The notes beneath the pieces were generated by a model. The model searched no databases and had not been told where the DNA came from. It saw only the letters and a list, made by a program, of their open reading frames with translations. Shown one piece after another: positions 31,885 through 43,586 of a DNA stretch of 64,000 bases. The stretch comes from Chrysopilus asiliformis. Lineage: Eukaryota > Arthropoda > Insecta > Diptera > Rhagionidae. The DNA lies in NCBI GenBank assembly GCA_964034945.1, contig OZ035963.1, positions 43,361,090-43,425,089 on the forward strand, read 5' to 3'. Both the position numbers and the translations under genes were made by a program. The number at the start of each line of letters is the position of its first letter. Positions within the stretch are counted from its first letter, which is position 1.

Positions 31885-32384
31885 CTTTAAAAATTTTAAA
31901 AAAATGTTTACATTTTAGCATTGGTATTTTTTCTGTGTACAAACTACTACATAATGAGCCAATATTTGCTAAAGTTGCTTATTTAACGACTTTGGCACTT
32001 GCCAACAGACATGTTATTGCTGAATATAAATATTACAATCGTTTTTGGGTGATTTGACATAGTTGATTTCGAATCTGAAAGTAGTTATAAGTGATTCATA
32101 CATTTTTTGTTTTGTTGTGGTCGTGGATGTTAAAATTCATCATGCTCGGCGCAGCAGCTTTGAAGAGCCTGGGCCTCCTCAATTGAGGTTTCATAACAAT
32201 TTCCTCCCTGCTCTGTACCTAGAGTTTTTTTACATGGATTGGGAACCACGGATGAATTATATTTACAGGGTTTTACGTTGCAACCCATCAACACTAGAGG
32301 CCGTAATAGATATCTAGACCATTAATGTCCTTAACACCAAGCAACTATGACTACTCATTCCGTAAAGCGAGTGGACTTGAATCA

Positions 32385-32455
32385 CGGCATGCCACAGTCG
32401 GGAATTAAACTACCGAATACGGGCCAAGTACTTTATCACTTGGACTACGCTGGAA
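32385..32455 (-). repeat. tRNA-like / SINE-like fragment
   Basis: The minus strand has 'agtccaagtgataaagtact' like an A-box D-arm and 'ggtagtttaattcccgac' like a B-box T-arm. Stems do not pair well enough for a functional tRNA. It is followed by text shared with 55340-55400 ('cgctgattctga'). Confidence 0.3.
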
Positions 32456-32934
32456 CTAAAATTATTTTTAAATAATTTGACATCGCTGATTCTGAATCTT
32501 ATTTCGGTCTAGCTATATTCGCTCTAAGTTCTGGAAATACAAAAAAATTCCATTTGATTTGTTTTCTCCCGTAAAAGATTTTAATAATTTACTCCACGAC
32601 TTGTCCAATTGACGTTTTTCATATAAAAGAAATCGAAACAGCTTGTATTTTTACTAGTTATCTTCGCCTAGATTACTACAAAAAAAAAACAAAGCAGTCA
32701 TTGGGACTGCCGACAGAAGTGATAACCTTAAACTATGAAATAACAGAATTTTTTTGGATTTTGAAATTATTTGTAGTATCAAAAATTAATATTTCATAAT
32801 TTGTAAATTAAATCATTAACATTAGTCTGGTTTTCATATCTATCGCCACTCCGAGCAACAATTACATATATACATTAGCTGTTTTTTTTAATGATCCATA
32901 TGGATCTGTTATCCGGATCATTAAATAAAAAAAA

Positions 32935-33870
32935 TAAAAAAAAAATTTAAAAAAAAGTTTTTTTTAAAAAAGAATGCACTAAAAAGAAAAAAAATAATTT
33001 TCTGGATGATGTGTATCACAAATATAAAAGCTTTTTAAAAGCGAGCAAAAATTTTATTTTATTGTTTTATGCTTTATCTCGCTTTTTAAAAGCTTTTATA
33101 TTTGTGATACACAGCGTCCAGAAAATTATTTTTTTCTTTTTAGTGCATTCTTTTTTAATAAAAGCTTTTTTAAAAAAATTTTTTTTTTTATTTTGTTCTT
33201 TTTAGTCGTCGAATATATATCCTTACATTTGAGAAGTCCTTACAGGCTTTTTAACTTGAGAATCGTATTCAGCGACCCCAAAAACCCCCAGAATAGATTT
33301 TTTTCCGGATAATCACGTTATCCTTACAGGACCTTCCGTTATCCGTACAGACTTTTTAATGGCAGATTCGGATTTAGCGACCTCAAAAACCCCCAGAATA
33401 GATTTTTTCCGGAAAATTTGGAGAAAAGGATAATCACGTTATCCTTACAGGACCTTCCGTTATCCTTACTGACTTTTTAATGACAGATTCGGATTCAGCG
33501 ACCCCAAAAACCCCCAGAATAGATTTTTTTCCGGAAAATTTGGAGAAAAGGATAATCACGTTATCCTTACAGGACCTTCCGTTATCCTTACTGATTTTTT
33601 AATGACAGATACGGATTCAGCGACCCCAAAAACCCCCAGAATAGATTTTTTTCCGGAAAATTTGGAGAAAAGGATAATCACGTTATCCTTACAGGACCTT
33701 CCGTTATCCTTACAAGGACGAAGTAGTGAAAATATTGTATTGTGTTCGGACTTATATAAGTGTGCAAAATTTCAAGTCAATCGGACAAGTGGAAGTGGGT
33801 CAAAATTGGGTTGCAAGATTTGATCTGACAGACAAACAGACACGAAGGCAAGCTAAATAAAAGCTTTTAA
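32935..33870. mobile_element. Repeat B/P element, inverted copy of 8985-10117
   Basis: A ~260-bp palindrome (32935-33200, ~100-bp arms) is followed by four units of the ~121-bp repeat. The word 'tccttacaggaccttccgtt' ends units at about 33340, 33460, 33582 and 33703. It ends with 'ggacgaagtagtgaaaat' and a gacagacaaacagac tract. It is the reverse complement of the element at 8985-10117. Confidence 0.75.
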
Positions 33871-33905
33871 TGATGTAAGAATACATGCTTGATTTAAACT
33901 GTTAA

Positions 33906-34298
33906 GCCTAGTACGCAGTTCGAGTAAAATGAAATTTTACCGCGGTCTCCAAATTGGCACATTAAAACCGAAGTAAAAACTGTTTGTGGAGAAATCAAAT
34001 ATTCTTCCATTCTTTTTAATTAAAAAAACCATACTCGTTAAGAAAACTGGAAACATAACCTCTATTATTTTCATCTGTCAAATTTTTACCTCGAATTTAA
34101 TGTACCGAACAGTTAAAATGCTGGTAAAATCAAGTGGAGACTTTCTACGCCATCTATGTAGACAACATTGCAACATGAGTTTTTCACATCATTTTACCAA
34201 CGAACTGCGTACCGCTTGGTAAAATTTCTGAGGTTAAATTTAAGCGCAGTGTTAAATTTGTATAGGAAATTTCATTTTACTCGAACTGCGTACTAGGC
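33906..34298. mobile_element. TTAA-flanked miniature element
   Basis: 393 bp with ~35-bp inverted ends starting GCCTAGTACGCAGTTCGAG, flanked on both sides by TTAA (33902-33905, 34299-34302). A TTAA target is typical of piggyBac-like elements. No transposase. Its interior also contains a weaker second inverted motif ('cgaactgcgtaccg'). Confidence 0.7.
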
Positions 34299-35316
34299 TT
34301 AAATTGTTAACTTTGTCCCAGAGCAAAAATTTCACGCTAATATGTTTTTTGTCTCTCCTGAAAAATTTGAAAAAGTGGAGATGACCGTTTTTTTTATCGA
34401 AAAAACCATAACAGAAAGCTTTGGAAGTTGAGGTGCTTTTTTTAAAAGTTTTCCAATGTGGAAGTTGAAGCTTAAAGCTTTGGAAGTTGAAAGGTTTTCC
34501 AATGTGGAAAGCGTCACGTTTTGATGCTAACGCCAAACCATAAGTTTTTACCCATCCAAAAATCGCCCAACGCGCCTAAAGAAGTTATCACTTCAAAAAT
34601 TTCGAATCTTAGCAGCGTGTACTGCTAAACTATCTAGAATGAATACAAATCACTGAATATAAAATCTACACCGCGCCTAGTATGTTTACAAAATTACAAA
34701 CGGCCATTAACCTTATGATAGGTTTTTTTAAAAAAATTGTTTGTACTGTCAGAAAATTTTTATATGACAACTAATTTGAAAATTAATGTCAATTTTTTTG
34801 GCTTGTTTTTGTTTGCGTTAAATAATTAATAACTATGCTAATTTAATAGTTTAATAAATAATAACTATTTTAATTTAACTAAAAAAAATCGAAAAGGCAT
34901 TTATCCGTGCCATGGACCCCAGTTTTGGACACGGATAGGTGACAATCGATGAGGATTTGGTCTTAATTTTAATATGGATGAATACCATGTAGAAATTGGA
35001 CAAAAAAAACCGCGAAAGGTACCGCGAATGAGATTGAATTGTGTTTCGAGATTATTTTTTTCAATAAATCATGCGTTCATGTATTCCAAGGGCATCTATC
35101 CGGGTGAGGCATCTATCCGTACCATGATTCGATCGTTTTTATTTTCCTTTGTGTTCTTTTCCTATTCGCTAAGGTGTTGAGGGATTAGTTGAAACTATCC
35201 TAGATATTTAAAATTATATTCGTATTTTTAAAATTTCAAAGTATTTTTTCCGAAAGGTATATGTTTTCAAAAACTAGAGCGATATATATTTTTTTGTTTT
35301 TGTTTTGTCTTTATTA

Positions 35317-35835
35317 AGGAGGCCCTCCATTACCATGACTTTTCCCAACTGCAAAAAAAATAGAGACACATTTATGTGAAGATACCTTGGCGAGAAAGGG
35401 AGATAAGAATCAACTGCAAAAATTTGTCTGCAACTGCAAAAATAATTACCCCTCTTTTTTATGGCGATTTTATGGTTACAGTTGACGGACTTCAACTTTT
35501 TTATAGCGATTTCTACTACAATCACACATTGTCTCTGTATGTGAATAGTGAGCACAGACACATCCAAAGTGCTATTATAGCGTAGCTGTCATTTTTCATG
35601 TAGTTCAACCACACACATACAGCTCTATAGCTTTATTGCTATGCCGATTTGAACATTATATCCATAGCATAAGGTTTGATATTTTTGCTATAAATTTTTA
35701 TACTTGTATTCAGTCATTCCTATTTAGTTTATACTTGTATTCAGTCATTCCTATTTAGATCTACATAAGTCTATCTTGCTCTAGTTTTCTGCATTTTTTT
35801 GCAGTTACAGAAGTCATGGGAATGGAGTTCCTCCT
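35317..35835. mobile_element. TTA-flanked miniature element (Harbinger-like)
   Basis: 519 bp with inverted ends AGGAGG..CTCCATT.CCATGACTT, flanked by TTA (35314-35316 and 35836-35838). The right TTA is also the left TTA of the next element. Contains repeated 'caactgcaaaaat' words. No protein. Confidence 0.7.
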
Positions 35836-35838
35836 TTA

Positions 35839-36710
35839 AGTGTCGTTGTCATTGATCAAGTTACTTGAATCAAGTAGTCGTACATGCACGATATTTAACG
35901 TTATGTACGTCGCACGCATATGTGTTAGTTGCTGACAAATCAACTTGATTCAAAGTAGAAACTACTTTTGTTTCAACTTGATTCCAACACATGCTCATAA
36001 AAGCGTGTGGAAACAAAGCAATTCTATATGTGTGTGTTTAAATTCATTTTGTTTTCTGCTTTCGCTGGAGAAGGTAGCCGACTTTTGTGAGGTAATTTTT
36101 TTTGTATATATTTTCATAAGAAATTTGTTTTTTAATTGATAATTGGTTTTAGAAATGGCTCAAATGAAATGGACAAACGAAGTTACCCTAAAATTCCTTG
36201 AGCTTTATAAAGGATACAGTATTTTGTGGGATATTGGGAGTAATTCGTATAAAAATAAACATTTGCGGGAAGTCTCATATGAAAATTTAGTGAGAGATAT
36301 GGAGATTGAAGGACTTACAGTTGATGGTGTTAAAAATAAAATTAGAACTATAAAGACAATCTATGCGGGGGAATTAAAAAAAGGTGAATCAATCAAAAAA
36401 AAAGTGGTGCAGGACCAGATGATGTGTACACTTTTTTGTAGCGCGCATTTTTCCAACGGTTTAGATCTAGTAAAAAAGTTTCACTGCCTAATGCCAAAAC
36501 AAACACAATTGTCACAAATCTTCGTACAACACAATTTAAGGTTAAATTTAATGTAGCGATTTATGTCCTCAGAAAATTTTAGGTTATGTTTTCGCCCAGA
36601 TGACAATATTACTTGCAAGAGTCGCTTGATACGTGTGGATGGCTGAATGTAGCGGAATGCTGCTGAATTATCTACTGCAATCAAGTAACTTGCATAATGA
36701 CAACGGCGCT
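35839..36710 (+). mobile_element. PIF/Harbinger-like element carrying only a MADF gene
   Basis: 872 bp. The inverted ends are AGTGTCGTTGTCATT and AATGACAACGGCGCT, followed inward by CAAGTTACTTGA. The TTA target duplication is at 35836-35838 and 36711-36713. The only gene inside encodes a MADF (Myb/SANT-like) protein. PIF/Harbinger elements usually carry a DDE transposase plus such a DNA-binding protein, and here the transposase is absent. Confidence 0.75.
36155..36441 (+). pseudogene. MADF (Myb/SANT-like) domain protein, frameshifted
   Basis: The start is chosen at ATG 36155 just after an acceptor-like 'ggttttag'. Residues ~9-90 match a MADF domain: 'FLELYKGYSILWDIGSNSYK', 'VSYENLVRDMEIEGL' and 'VKNKIRTIKTIYAGELKK'. 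In an A9 run at 36395-36403 the frame breaks. The conserved continuation 'SGAGPDDVYT' is in another frame and stops at 36441, while the original frame drifts on to 36556. In Harbinger transposons this protein helps the transposase enter the nucleus and bind ends. A spliced or domesticated function cannot be excluded but is not supported. Confidence 0.7.
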
Positions 36711-37610
36711 TTAGTCGTGAAGTTTTCTCTGATAACCTGCTGTCCATTGCTACTGCGGTATTGTGTTATTATCACCGTGTAAGTAAGTTGTTTCGGGAAC
36801 ACGGGAGGGACGATGTCTTCGTCAGATAGATTAATGCCAATGCCCCTACTTTCTGTTACAGAAATTGTTCATTTATTGTTTAGATCATAAACGAGAAGTA
36901 CGAATTATTTAGAAATCTCCGGCTCGAGAATTTTATATTTTTGTGCATTTTGATGCAGGAAAATAAAAATACACAAAAATAAGAAATTGCCACATTCAAA
37001 TTAATTTTTGGTTAAAAATTCAGATATTTATATCCTATATGGTGAAACCTAAATTAGGGTAATAACTCTACCATTTGTAACGCATAACCCTCCTGCCCTT
37101 ATATAACCGCTTTCGGGATTTTCTCAAACTCATCAACCAATTCAGGCCATAAAAAGTTGGTTATCGTAACACCATTATGCTGCCCAAAAAATCAAGAAGT
37201 GCGCGAAATGCCCATTTTCGTAGTAGGCTTCAATAACTTTAACACATTGTTCGATTGTTAATCTTTGGATGGTTGAAATTTCCACACTTTCAAAAGTAAT
37301 ATTGCACCTTACAAAAAAAAATATATGGTCACAAGTTAACAGTCACGAAAAAAAACTAAACTGAATAAATTTAAAAGTGAAAACTTTGTCTACTTTTTGA
37401 AATTCTTCGGAAATAGTTTCACAAAAAGCACTTCATTTAGTACAAATTTTGACAACTTGACGAATTTATTTCGCAATTTTTTTCTGGAATATCAGGGCTG
37501 GAATCATGTATCTCTTTCGACTTCGACGCAGCTTTTGACTCTTGACTTCGCCATATCAGCAGCTTCAAATTTTCTGAAATGACAGTACAGGATCACGTTT
37601 TGATTCATAC

Positions 37611-39021
37611 CCAAATAGCATCGAAAAGTACGGGAACATGAGATTTGTTCTTTGCGGCTTTAAAATGCAGCAATTTACGCAAGCGGGGCTAAAAATTTAC
37701 ACCTATAATTCACATCCGCGTAAAAGAAGCGAAAGAAGTGACGAGCGCGTCGCACCGATTAATAATGCGTCTGCAAAGCCACAATTGCTTTAGTGGGGAA
37801 ATTGGTGACCCACGGACAGGGCCGGCTCAACCTAATATGCAGGCCATGCAGGGCATGGGGGCGCCGAGCTAAAGGGCGCAAGAAACGTAAAATTTTAGAA
37901 ACTTAAATAAATAAAATTGTTAACTTTTTTATACTTTATGTTGAACTATTATAATTCGTTGAACTTGTAATTATTTTATTTGTATGAATTATTTTACATA
38001 AAACGTTTTGTGTCTTTAAATTTATTTACTTATCTGCCATATGTACACTTTTTTTTTTAATTCAAACAAAAAGGGCGCAAAAAAAACTTGCATAGGGCGC
38101 AAAAAAATAACTTGCATAGGACGCATAGAACCATAGAGCCGGCGCTGCCCACGGATCATCTTTGGGGCAACATTCGCTTCATGAAAACTCCTGCAGCGAT
38201 AGAGCAGCATTTGATGGTTTTCGGGTCGAAATAGTCTGCCACTAAAGTTTCATTAAAGCTCCCCGTCTAAGAAACACCAAAAAAAATTGATGCCTTCAGC
38301 CGCCATATTTCCCATTGACATTTGATGGAAACGATTTCGTTTCGAGAATTAAATTTCTTATTTCAGGGGAATGACTGAAGGATATTGCATAAAAAGTGGA
38401 TAGCAGACATTTTTGAAACAGCATAATTTTATTGGCATCCAAATTTCATTGCAAAAGAAAAAAAATTTGATCGATAAAATAAAATTAAAGAAATTTTTGA
38501 TTAAAAACAAAATAATTTGATGGCCCATTAAAATCTGTTTAAATTTCAGATCCAATATTGTCGAAAAATTTTAATGGCAATTAAAATCACGACATGCAAT
38601 CGGAAGAAAAGTCCATTATAAAATAACACTCCACAAAAGTTTCCATTAATTTGTCGCCATTAGATTTTTCTCGTTCGTCTTCTGCTTACGTTTTTATTTG
38701 TTCATCTCTGTTGACTCACCAAGCTAAGTAAGAATTCGAGGGAGAAAGAAAACCCGCTCGATGATTTGTGTAATTGTGTGATATAATGCCGTCAGATGAC
38801 GCTCGCGCATAAAGCTTAAGGCAACTAATTACGCCCCTGTCGTTATAATTGCGGCGCCGCAAACCGCTGAAAAGTGTTCCCCACTATGGGTGTCGTTGCG
38901 CGTCTCGTTGGCACAACTAACGACGTGTTTGCGACATAAATTGCTTATCGCCGCGATTTGCATGGTGACGAAATATGGGGATGAACACCATAATTGCTGC
39001 TTAAAATGCTATTTGGGTAGT
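37611..39021. mobile_element. Possible TA-flanked element with short ends
   Basis: 'cccaaatagcat' at 37611 is inverted as 'atgctatttggg' near 39007-39018, each next to TA. The interior has a GC-richer segment (38770-38990) with CpG-rich words. Short ends over 1.4 kb make this tentative. It contains the hAT miniature element 37817-38147. Confidence 0.35.
37817..38147. mobile_element. hAT miniature element with perfect 8-bp duplication
   Basis: 331 bp with ends CAGGGCCGGCTC and GAGCCGGCGCTG. The target duplication CCCACGGA is perfect (37809-37816 and 38148-38155). The interior is AT-rich with repeated 'agggcgcaaaaaa' words. Non-coding. Confidence 0.85.
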
Positions 39022-39207
39022 AACGATTGCGCGAAATTTCAAGATTTTTTTTACCGAATCTCGTAAAAATTATTCTTGGATTTTTTCACAAAAAATTTCC
39101 AGAATTTAATAAATTTTGTGAAATAAATTCGTGGAACAATCCAAGGAAAAATCAAAAGTGTAAACTGAGCAACAATATTTACTATGCAATTTTATATAAG
39201 ACTTTTA

Positions 39208-40016
39208 AAGCCGGCCATACATTATGAGACTTGTTCCAAAACCATGTTGTACAATTTATCTTGGCGAATGCTATACACGTAGAGACATTTTCATACAACT
39301 GGTTCGACAAACATTAGTTTTGCAAAGACGAGTAAAGCAGGCGGTCGTGCAACGATGCAACGATATCAACTGAAGTTGTAACTGAGGATGCTAAACACGT
39401 CCATACACCAGTGGCGGCTGTATAGGGGAGGCAACGGAGGCATTGCGTCCTCATAACATTTTATAAAAATGTTTTTCTAACGTATGCCTTAAATTTTTTA
39501 TACCATAATGGACTGTATAAAAATCTGTATGTTCAGAAAATAATAATTTAAAAGAAAATCCTATTCTCTAATGTCGAATTCTCTAAAACATAAACTACAA
39601 ATTCTCTTCATAGAGGCTAGCCTCCGATTCGTACAAATACGTTCATACAGCTTTTGCTAAAAACAAGCATAGCCACATATAGAATACGAACACCAATCTC
39701 TGTTTCACTTTTCCCCTCCAGAAGAATAGGTCTTCCTACATGATTCGGAAAACGTCTTCCTACATAATAAAAAATTTTCTAGAACTAAAAAAAACTTTGC
39801 CTCCTCATTTCAAATATACACGAGCCGCCACTGCCATACACAGGCAAACGGTTTGTACAACAGGAAACCACGCCCACAAAAAATCAACAGGGTTTTGATT
39901 TTATCCAACCGTTTGTCGAACCTAAAATTTGGTACTACAATCGGCCCATATACGATCCAACATTGCCTACAACCGAACCAAGTTGTACAACAAGTCTCAT
40001 AATGTATTGCCGGCTT
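39208..40016. mobile_element. TA-flanked miniature element (Tc1/mariner-like)
   Basis: The ends AAGCCGGCCATACATTATG and its reverse complement pair over ~28 bp with one mismatch ('aacaagtctcataatgtatt' on the right). TA lies at both sides. It is interrupted by the hAT miniature element at 39409-39833. Confidence 0.75.
39409..39833. mobile_element. hAT miniature element nested in a TA-flanked element
   Basis: 425 bp with ends CAGTGGCGGCT and AGCCGCCACTG. The target duplication CCATACAC is perfect (39401-39408 and 39834-39841). No coding capacity. Confidence 0.87.
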
Positions 40017-40117
40017 TATACATCAGAATTTAATTGGACCAGTTTTAAAACAAAATTTAATTGGGATATTATGAACAAATTGAAGATTTTCAATTTGAAA
40101 GTTTAAAATCTCGCCAT

Positions 40118-41916
40118 CTCTATATATAAAATCGTTTAACCTGACTGAGTGACTGACTCATCAACGCCCAGCCCAAACCCCTGAAGCTAGAGACATGAAA
40201 CTTTCACAATATGTCCCAGCCATCGCGTAGGCGCTCACTAAGGCGGGGTTTTCCGAAATTTTGAAAGGGGTTGAACGGGGGGTAAATGGGGTTTGGGTGT
40301 TTTTAAACCGTGATTTTCGCCATGAATCCTGCTCAACAGGAGGCTGAAAAGCTTCACTCGGGGGTTTTTGGGGTCGCTGATCACGAATCCGGAGTTAGAT
40401 CCGGAGCTAAATTCAAAACGGAACGTCCTGTAAGGATAACGCAAATATCCTTTTTCCCATTTTTTCCGGGAAAAACTGGCATTAGGGGGTTTTCGGGGTC
40501 GCTGAACACGAATCCGGTGTTCGATTTTCAAAATTCAAAACGAAAGGTCCTGTAAGGATAACACAAGCTTCACTCGGGGGTTTTTGGGGTCGCTGATCAC
40601 GAATCCGGAGTTAGATCCGGAGCTAAATTCAAAACGGAACGTCCTGTAAGGATAACGCAAATATCCTTTTTCCCATTTTTTCCGGGAAAAAATGGCATTA
40701 GGGGCTTTTCGAGGTCGCTGATCACGAATCTGGTGTTAGAATTTTAAAATTCGGAACGGGAAGTCCTGAAGGCATAACGATGTTTTTCAAAAGTTTTTAA
40801 GTCATTTCGTTGTTTTTTTTTGCGCAAGAAAATTTTTACAAAATACTTTTACCCCACAACGGCGGGTATGCAAGCTATCTACACATATAATAAATCTGTA
40901 ATTCTGCCTATCCGTCGAATTTTGTTCCGACATTACGTGAAAACGGCCCAACCGATTTCGACGAAACTTTGCACACACGTAGAGTTACTGGCAGAAAAAA
41001 TGATAGGCTAATTTTTATTGACCTCCCCCCTCTTCTTCGATACCCCTCCCCTGATAACTTTCGAACCGTTCAACCGATTAATATCTACCCTCCCTCCTCT
41101 CAGTAAACCCCTTCGCCTGCTATCTTCTACAACAATTAGAGATTTGGATTCGGTTTTGTCCATTAGGAAGGCCAGCCCTCAGGGAAATTTTTCGCCGAGT
41201 AATATCTACCCCCCTTCCTTCTCGGTAGACTCCCTCGCCTGCTATCTACTACAACACTGACGAGACTTGGATTACGTTTTCTCCATTAGGAAGGCCTGCC
41301 CTCAGGGAAATTGTTCGCCCAATAATATCAACGAAATAACTTAAAAACTTTTGAAAAATATCGTTACGCCTTCAGGACTTCCCGTTCCGAATTTTAAAAT
41401 TCTAACACCAGAATCGTGATCAGCGACCTCGAAAACCCCCTAATGCCATTTTTCCACGAGAAAAATGGGAAAAAGGATATTTGCGATATCCTTACAGGAC
41501 CTTCCGTTTTGAATTTTGAAAATCTAACACCGGTTTCGTGATCAGCGACCCCGGAAACCCCCTAATGCCATTTTCCCCGGAAAAAATGGGAAAAAGGATA
41601 TTTGCGTTATCCTTACAGGACCTTTCGTTTTTAATTTTGAAAATCTAACACTGGATTCCTGATCAGCGACCCCAAAAACCCCCGAGTGCAGCTTTTCAAC
41701 CTCCTGTTGAGCAGGATTCATGGCGAAAATCACGGTTTAAAAACACCCAAACCCCCTTTAACCCCCGTTCAAAATTTCGGAAAACCCCGCCTTAATGAGC
41801 GCCTACGCGATGACTGGGACATATTGTGGAAGTTTCATGTCTCTAGCTTCAGGGGTTTAGACTGGGCGTTGATGAGTTAGTCACTCAGTCAGGATAAACG
41901 ATTTTATATATAGAGA
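40118..41916. mobile_element. Inverted pair of Helitron-like repeat B copies
   Basis: A plus-strand B copy starts at about 40118 with TCTATATATAAAATCG. A minus-strand copy starts at 41916 with the same terminus. The two ~0.6-0.7-kb arms are inverted repeats carrying the ~121-bp units. Between them lie a 3'-end-like 'acaacggcgggtatgcaagc' (about 40858-40877) and a repeat E copy (40878-41335) with two ~125-bp tandem units. Confidence 0.7.
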
Positions 41917-41969
41917 TTTTACAATTGCCTGGAAATTGTAGTTTTCTTTATGTTTATGTTTGTTTATAC

Positions 41970-42510
41970 CCGTATGGTGAAACCAAAGGGTATATTAACT
42001 TTGCCTTACCGTTTGTAACGCCAAGATCCCGTCATCACACATAAAAATGAATTACACCAGTGTGTTTAGAATGATAAAAATAATTAATTTCTGCATGTCC
42101 GTCCGTCTGTCCGTCTGTGGCGCGGATTGCGGGCGCACGGATTGAGCTAGAGACTTGAAATCCGTTTTTCGTAAAATGCGAGGCTAAGTTCGTTAATGGG
42201 CAAAAATTGACCATTAGGGGGGGGGGGGGGGGGGTACCCCCCATACGAATGAAAACGGTTTTTGTGAATATCTCGAAAACGGTGTATCTTATCAAAAAAG
42301 TCCAAAAACAAAAGTTATTTAGGATATGATTCTACATAAAACTCCCATACATCAAAATCCGATTGGAATAAATTTTAAAAAATCTTATTGGAAAGTTTGA
42401 CTTCAAAGTGGAATTTTGGTACAACTGTTCGAATTTTGATACGAATATCACCATACGGGTTTTCAATAATTGCCAGACTGGCAATTATAGCTTTTGTTGT
42501 GTTTTTTATT
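41970..42510 (-). repeat. Repeat family A, full minus-strand copy
   Basis: It begins on the minus strand's far side with 'ccaaagggtatattaac' and ends at the hairpin 'attgccagactggcaat'. The G run (42218-42236) next to TACCCCCC is long here. The tatacccgt start, gtccgtctgtccgtctg tract and 3' hairpin are reminiscent of DINE-1/helentron-type repeats. Confidence 0.7.
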
Positions 42511-42903
42511 TGCACTTTTGTGACCGCCATTTATTTAATAAATAAGAACAAGGAATAGAAATAAAGTCAATAAGAAGTTTGTCTAACTATCTCTACCTTT
42601 TCTCGCTCAAATCGAATTAGTAAAGTTGTTCAGAGTCAATTTTTTTGAAAGTGGCGTTGATTAAATCAACAGTGTAAAAATTTAGGAGGTTGGTGAGTTG
42701 CATCATACGAGAGTTGAGTTTACCGAGGTCACACAGTACCTCACAAACTAGTCTAGTGAGCAGCTTCCAAATTCGAAGTCAGCGACGTCAAATTATCATA
42801 AAAACGATTGCAATATCTTTCGTAAGACCAAAAAGTCTTTTGTTAAGCAGTGTGTAGATATAGCATTTAAATACTTTTCAACGACACGGAGCATAAAACT
42901 TAC

Positions 42904-43057
42904 CAACTGCACGGAATCATCGTAAACTTTTTCAAAGTCTTTAGCTAGTGGAACTTCTTCAATCTTGAATGTGACTCCATGGAAACTCAGTTGCCTGGCG
43001 ATGTACATACCACGCAATTTCATATCCATTGCTACAATTTCCATAGTTCCAACTCCT
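42904..43057 (-). CDS. sno: sno exon before the 11-kb intron
   Basis: 154 nt between acceptor 'ggtgttgtag' and donor GTAAGT. It encodes '[20 protein letters not shown]' and '[16 protein letters not shown]', the SBNO block that ends the first helicase lobe. It splices in phase to 31884. Confidence 0.95.
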
Positions 43058-43122
43058 CTACAACACCACAAAACATACCGTTAGAATTTTACCCAAAACG
43101 AAAATATATATTGATACTTTAC

Positions 43123-43529
43123 CTCTTTTCTACAGCCAAAATAAAGTCATTAAAGCTGGGGAAGGGTGTTCCTTGACCCCACATACCTAATCTCACCATG
43201 TATGCCATATTTCTTGGTTCCGAAGCACCAGTTGCCGATGCATAAACGACTCGTGCCTTTGGCAATTTATTCTGCAGTTCAAGTACCGTCGATCCCGTCT
43301 TTGTTGGCTTTCCCGATCCTACCGGACAGAGGTTCTTCGCCTTGTGACATTCATCAAAGACAATACAACCATCAAAGTCTTCACCGCACCATTGGAGCAG
43401 TTGTTTAAATCGAGATTTATATTTGCCACTTTTGTTAGTCGATTCACCAATTAGAGCAGAATATGTGCTGAATATTACTCCTCTTTTAACATTATTATTG
43501 ACATCAGACGAAATCTTGGCATATTTAAA
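43123..43529 (-). CDS. sno: sno exon with the DECH box
   Basis: 407 nt. The acceptor is 'cttctttcag' and the donor GTAAAG. It encodes '[20 protein letters not shown]', '[17 protein letters not shown]', the helicase motif II DECH ('[15 protein letters not shown]', about 43335-43365) and motif III-like '[20 protein letters not shown]'. The exon has no usable internal ATG-to-stop signal because it is internal. It is supported by continuous SBNO similarity and by phase at both ends. Confidence 0.95.
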
Positions 43530-43586
43530 CTGAAAGAAGATTAATTTACAATGTGTGAATCACAGATACATTTGAGTGTAAATCAC

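Larger units (their letters stand above)
31885..42903 (-). other. sno: 11,019-bp sno intron filled with transposable elements
   Basis: Donor GTAAGT at 42903 and acceptor AAAG at 31885. All other visible sno introns are 50-81 bp. The intron contains at least eight separate elements with inverted ends or target duplications (listed individually) and no host exon. Stretches with nothing identified are 32460-32930, 34310-35310, 36715-37600, 38150-39000 and 42515-42900. Confidence 0.85.
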
